Source of the DNA: Lingula anatina
Taxonomy: Eukaryota; Brachiopoda; Lingulata; Lingulida; Lingulidae
Direction: 5' to 3'
Length of the DNA stretch: 22,277 bases
NCBI RefSeq assembly: GCF_001039355.2
Contig: NW_019773603.1
Location: forward strand, 626,215 to 648,491
Shown here: positions 20,132 through 22,277 of the stretch, in pieces
How the letters are laid out: the number at the start of each line of letters is the position of its first letter
Numbering within the stretch: the stretch's first letter is position 1
Made by a program: the position numbers and the translations under genes
The notes under the pieces: model-generated
Told to the model about the DNA's origin: nothing
Databases searched by the model: none
Seen by the model: the letters and a program-made list of their open reading frames with translations, nothing else

Positions 20132-21377
20132 ATGGATCTACACATGTGGAGCAACAAGCAGCGGCGTTTTTTATTGCTCCACCTATTTCTTCGAGGAGTC
20201 TTAAGCATGGAGACAGTCAGCCCACAGGCATGGTTTAGCGTAACGAGCACCCAAACCTTCCCCGACCGCGACGACACCACCTTGCTGAGCTCTTATTCAA
20301 CGGAAGCGGAAGTTTCCTCCCAGGTTGATGTCCCGAGGAATCCACTGCTACAATATCAGCCTACTTCAACAGCAGCCAGTTTCACCGTACCCTCTTCTGG
20401 TGTAGACATCGGCGACGTGGAAGAACCGGTGACAGAGGCCCCACTGGAGGAGGTCTCCACTGATGAAAGGAACGCAACATCAGTTCCTTTTCCGTTCGAC
20501 GCTAGAAGGGAAGAAGACAACTCCACAACCTCAATTTTCACTGCGAGCCTACCACCAGCTGGTGAATCCACAGTGACACTTCAGAATGGCACTTCACTTC
20601 CGTTTAACTTGCCCAAAACTTTTTGCTTAGGGAAAACCGTAGTTACGACAGGTGGGTGCTTCTGTGACAACTTTTGCGGTTTGTTCCAAGACTGTTGCGC
20701 TACTGACTATTGTCAGAAGCGTTCGTCATCGGTGGGAATGCGCATAAGGTCAAACAACATTGAATGCATCAAGCAGTCCAGCTCGCATTTCCTTGACCTT
20801 AATCCCCAACATTTCTGGATGGTGACATCATGCCCAGATGAATGGCCCCATGATACCGTGCGCAGTAAATGTGAAGGTGCCCAAAATACCAATGAAGTTG
20901 ACCGCATTGTTCCTGTGTCTGACTTGGCAACAAACTTGGCATTTCGTAATGAATATTGTGCAGTGTGCCACGGTTTATCAGATGTCCAACAATGGGATTT
21001 TTACTTCACATGTGACAGAGCCGTATCTTTTGGTGTTGAAATTATTTTCAACATTATAGATGGAGACGATATTGTAGAACAGGCAAGATCAACCGATGGT
21101 TGTAGCTTGTTCTTTCGCCCTCCCGTCGACATTCCCGGCAGACCGTGTATACCATCTGATCTCATGCCAATTTCTTCAATATCAGGCGTACGCATCATTA
21201 CATTGCAGTGTCGCAGAGACACCCACCCAGAACTCAAGGAACTTTGTTTGACAGGACCAATTTCCGTCACTCGTGTTCAGAGGTGGTCGTGGCGCTATTA
21301 CGCAAGGAATGCCTTTTGTTGGCTTTGTATTACGCCCAGTAATCTTCTGACACGCATTAGAAATTGTACTGTTTCAG
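20132..21377 (+). CDS. Receptor-type ectodomain with somatomedin-B-like domain, first coding exon (partial gene)
   Basis: The start ATG has a strong context (GCCATGG) and an in-frame TAG 18 nt upstream. The exon ends at TCA G|GTAAGT (phase 1), after 415 codons; reading through would meet a stop 16 codons later. A basic-then-hydrophobic N-terminus (residues 9-25) is a probable signal peptide. A Ser/Thr/acidic stalk (about 30-160) has N-glycosylation sites at N114, N130 and N152. A somatomedin-B-like knot follows (C165, C176, C178, C182, C188, C189, C194, with CFCDNFC and DCCATDYC). Two similar modules come next, RNEYCAVC (272-279) and RNAFCWLC (392-399), with N411 glycosylation. This layout resembles ectodomains of invertebrate adhesion/Methuselah-like GPCRs; any seven-helix part would be downstream of the window. 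The exact receptor is not identified, and a non-GPCR secreted protein is possible. Confidence 0.75.
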
Positions 21378-22277
21378 GTAAGTGGTATTTTTTTTGTCTG
21401 AGAAGGAAAGTGCAAATTTTTATTTGATACATCAAATATGCAAACTAAAGCTACTGCATATGCTACAAAAGTATTTTTCAATTTTTTAATATTATTATGG
21501 CACTTTTTTTGTCGATGTAGAGTTTCGGATAGGAATTGGGAAGGGCAACTTCTATTATAAGGTGATTGTTATCTTATTCTTATGTCATCAATTCAAAGCT
21601 TCTGATAGGAATTAGAAAAACGTAATTATTAGTTGATAAACTGTCATTACAATTTACTGTCCTCTTTTTGTTTTTTAAAAACATATCGGCGATATTTCTT
21701 GATTTGCCATCTAAACGTTTCTGAAAGGATGTACAGAGTTGATTTTGTTTAGTTTGGATCATTATTATTTGTGTATGTATTCCTTGTACCATCCAAAGAT
21801 TACACTAATTCAAACGTAACAAATACAATAGACGAGTGATAATTACAGGGTCGCTTAAAGATTGTAATCTAAATATGACAACTGGCCTAATTCTTCAGTC
21901 GACTGAGTAGGCACGCCCCCTTTCAATGCTTATGTAAAGAGACTGTTTCCTGTGGCGAACTTTTATTTTGTTCATCACATTGTCACGCGCAGCGGTTTAT
22001 GTTTTTAGTTCCACTAACTGCAGGTTAAATCTGTGCCATCTGTTATTTCGTTTAATTTGCTGTGTCGCGTGGTCAACTATTGAACAAAGTGTTATTTGTT
22101 TGAGCTTGGATTTTGTGCATTTAGTATTTATAGGAAACGAATAAGTAAAAGAGTGAGGAAACTTGGCAGAAAACCCAGCGAATTATATATTCATAAAGTA
22201 AAAGTGACAACAAACCAAATAGATTTTTGAAATTACCGTAGCAATTAACATAAAATCCTAGTAGCCGAAGAATGACA
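21378..22277 (+). other. Intron of the receptor-like gene (to window end)
   Basis: This starts with the GTAAGT donor. A possible acceptor at about 21520 (GATGTAG) is followed by only about 14 open codons before a GTGATT donor-like site, with no family resemblance. I therefore call no further exon. Confidence 0.5.

Noticed and set aside
21520-21561. Possible second exon of the receptor-like gene
   Set aside because: The acceptor is plausible and phase can be matched, but the 14-codon product shows no family resemblance and the region is AT-rich intron-like sequence.

Overview
This is an AT-rich animal (metazoan) nuclear window. It has many small exons with GT/AG splice sites and spliced reading frames that resume exactly in phase. 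It also has long introns, AAAT/AT/ATT microsatellites, short inverted-repeat transposons and a tRNA-derived SINE remnant. The two recognisable genes, an SLC18B1-like transporter and a somatomedin-B-bearing receptor-type ectodomain, fit a marine invertebrate. The phylum cannot be fixed from the sequence.

Positions 1-1820 hold no gene I can recognise. From about 1837 to 13822 (minus strand) lies one complete 12-transmembrane major facilitator gene of the SLC18B1 type. I assembled it by hand from 13 coding exons, and every junction keeps phase. The predicted protein is 482 aa, against about 456 aa for the human protein as remembered. Its introns carry a TTAA-flanked inverted-repeat transposon with helically phased GAAT words (5766-6438), microsatellites abutting two splice sites, and tandem repeats (11573-12623).

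The most interesting feature is at the 5' end of this gene, where the exons for TM1 and TM2 are each present twice. The upstream TM1 exon (10824-10966) and the downstream TM2 exon (8531-8626) are intact. The second TM2 copy (10232-10288) is truncated by a stop. The second TM1 copy (8889-9029) has lost 2 nt, but this makes it an exactly 141-nt, stop-free, phase-0/phase-0 exon with intact splice sites. It could be inserted in frame to give a transporter with two TM1 segments, or be used from another promoter.

From 13823 to about 20060 there is no gene I can support, only repeats and decayed mobile elements. At 20132-21377 (plus strand) is the large first coding exon of a secreted or membrane protein. 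It has a TATA box, a signal-anchor/signal peptide, a Ser/Thr-rich stalk, a somatomedin-B-like cysteine knot and two RN-x-[YF]-C-x-x-C modules. It resembles the ectodomain of invertebrate adhesion/Methuselah-like GPCRs, and its remaining exons lie beyond the window. The two genes point away from each other and nothing indicates a shared function.
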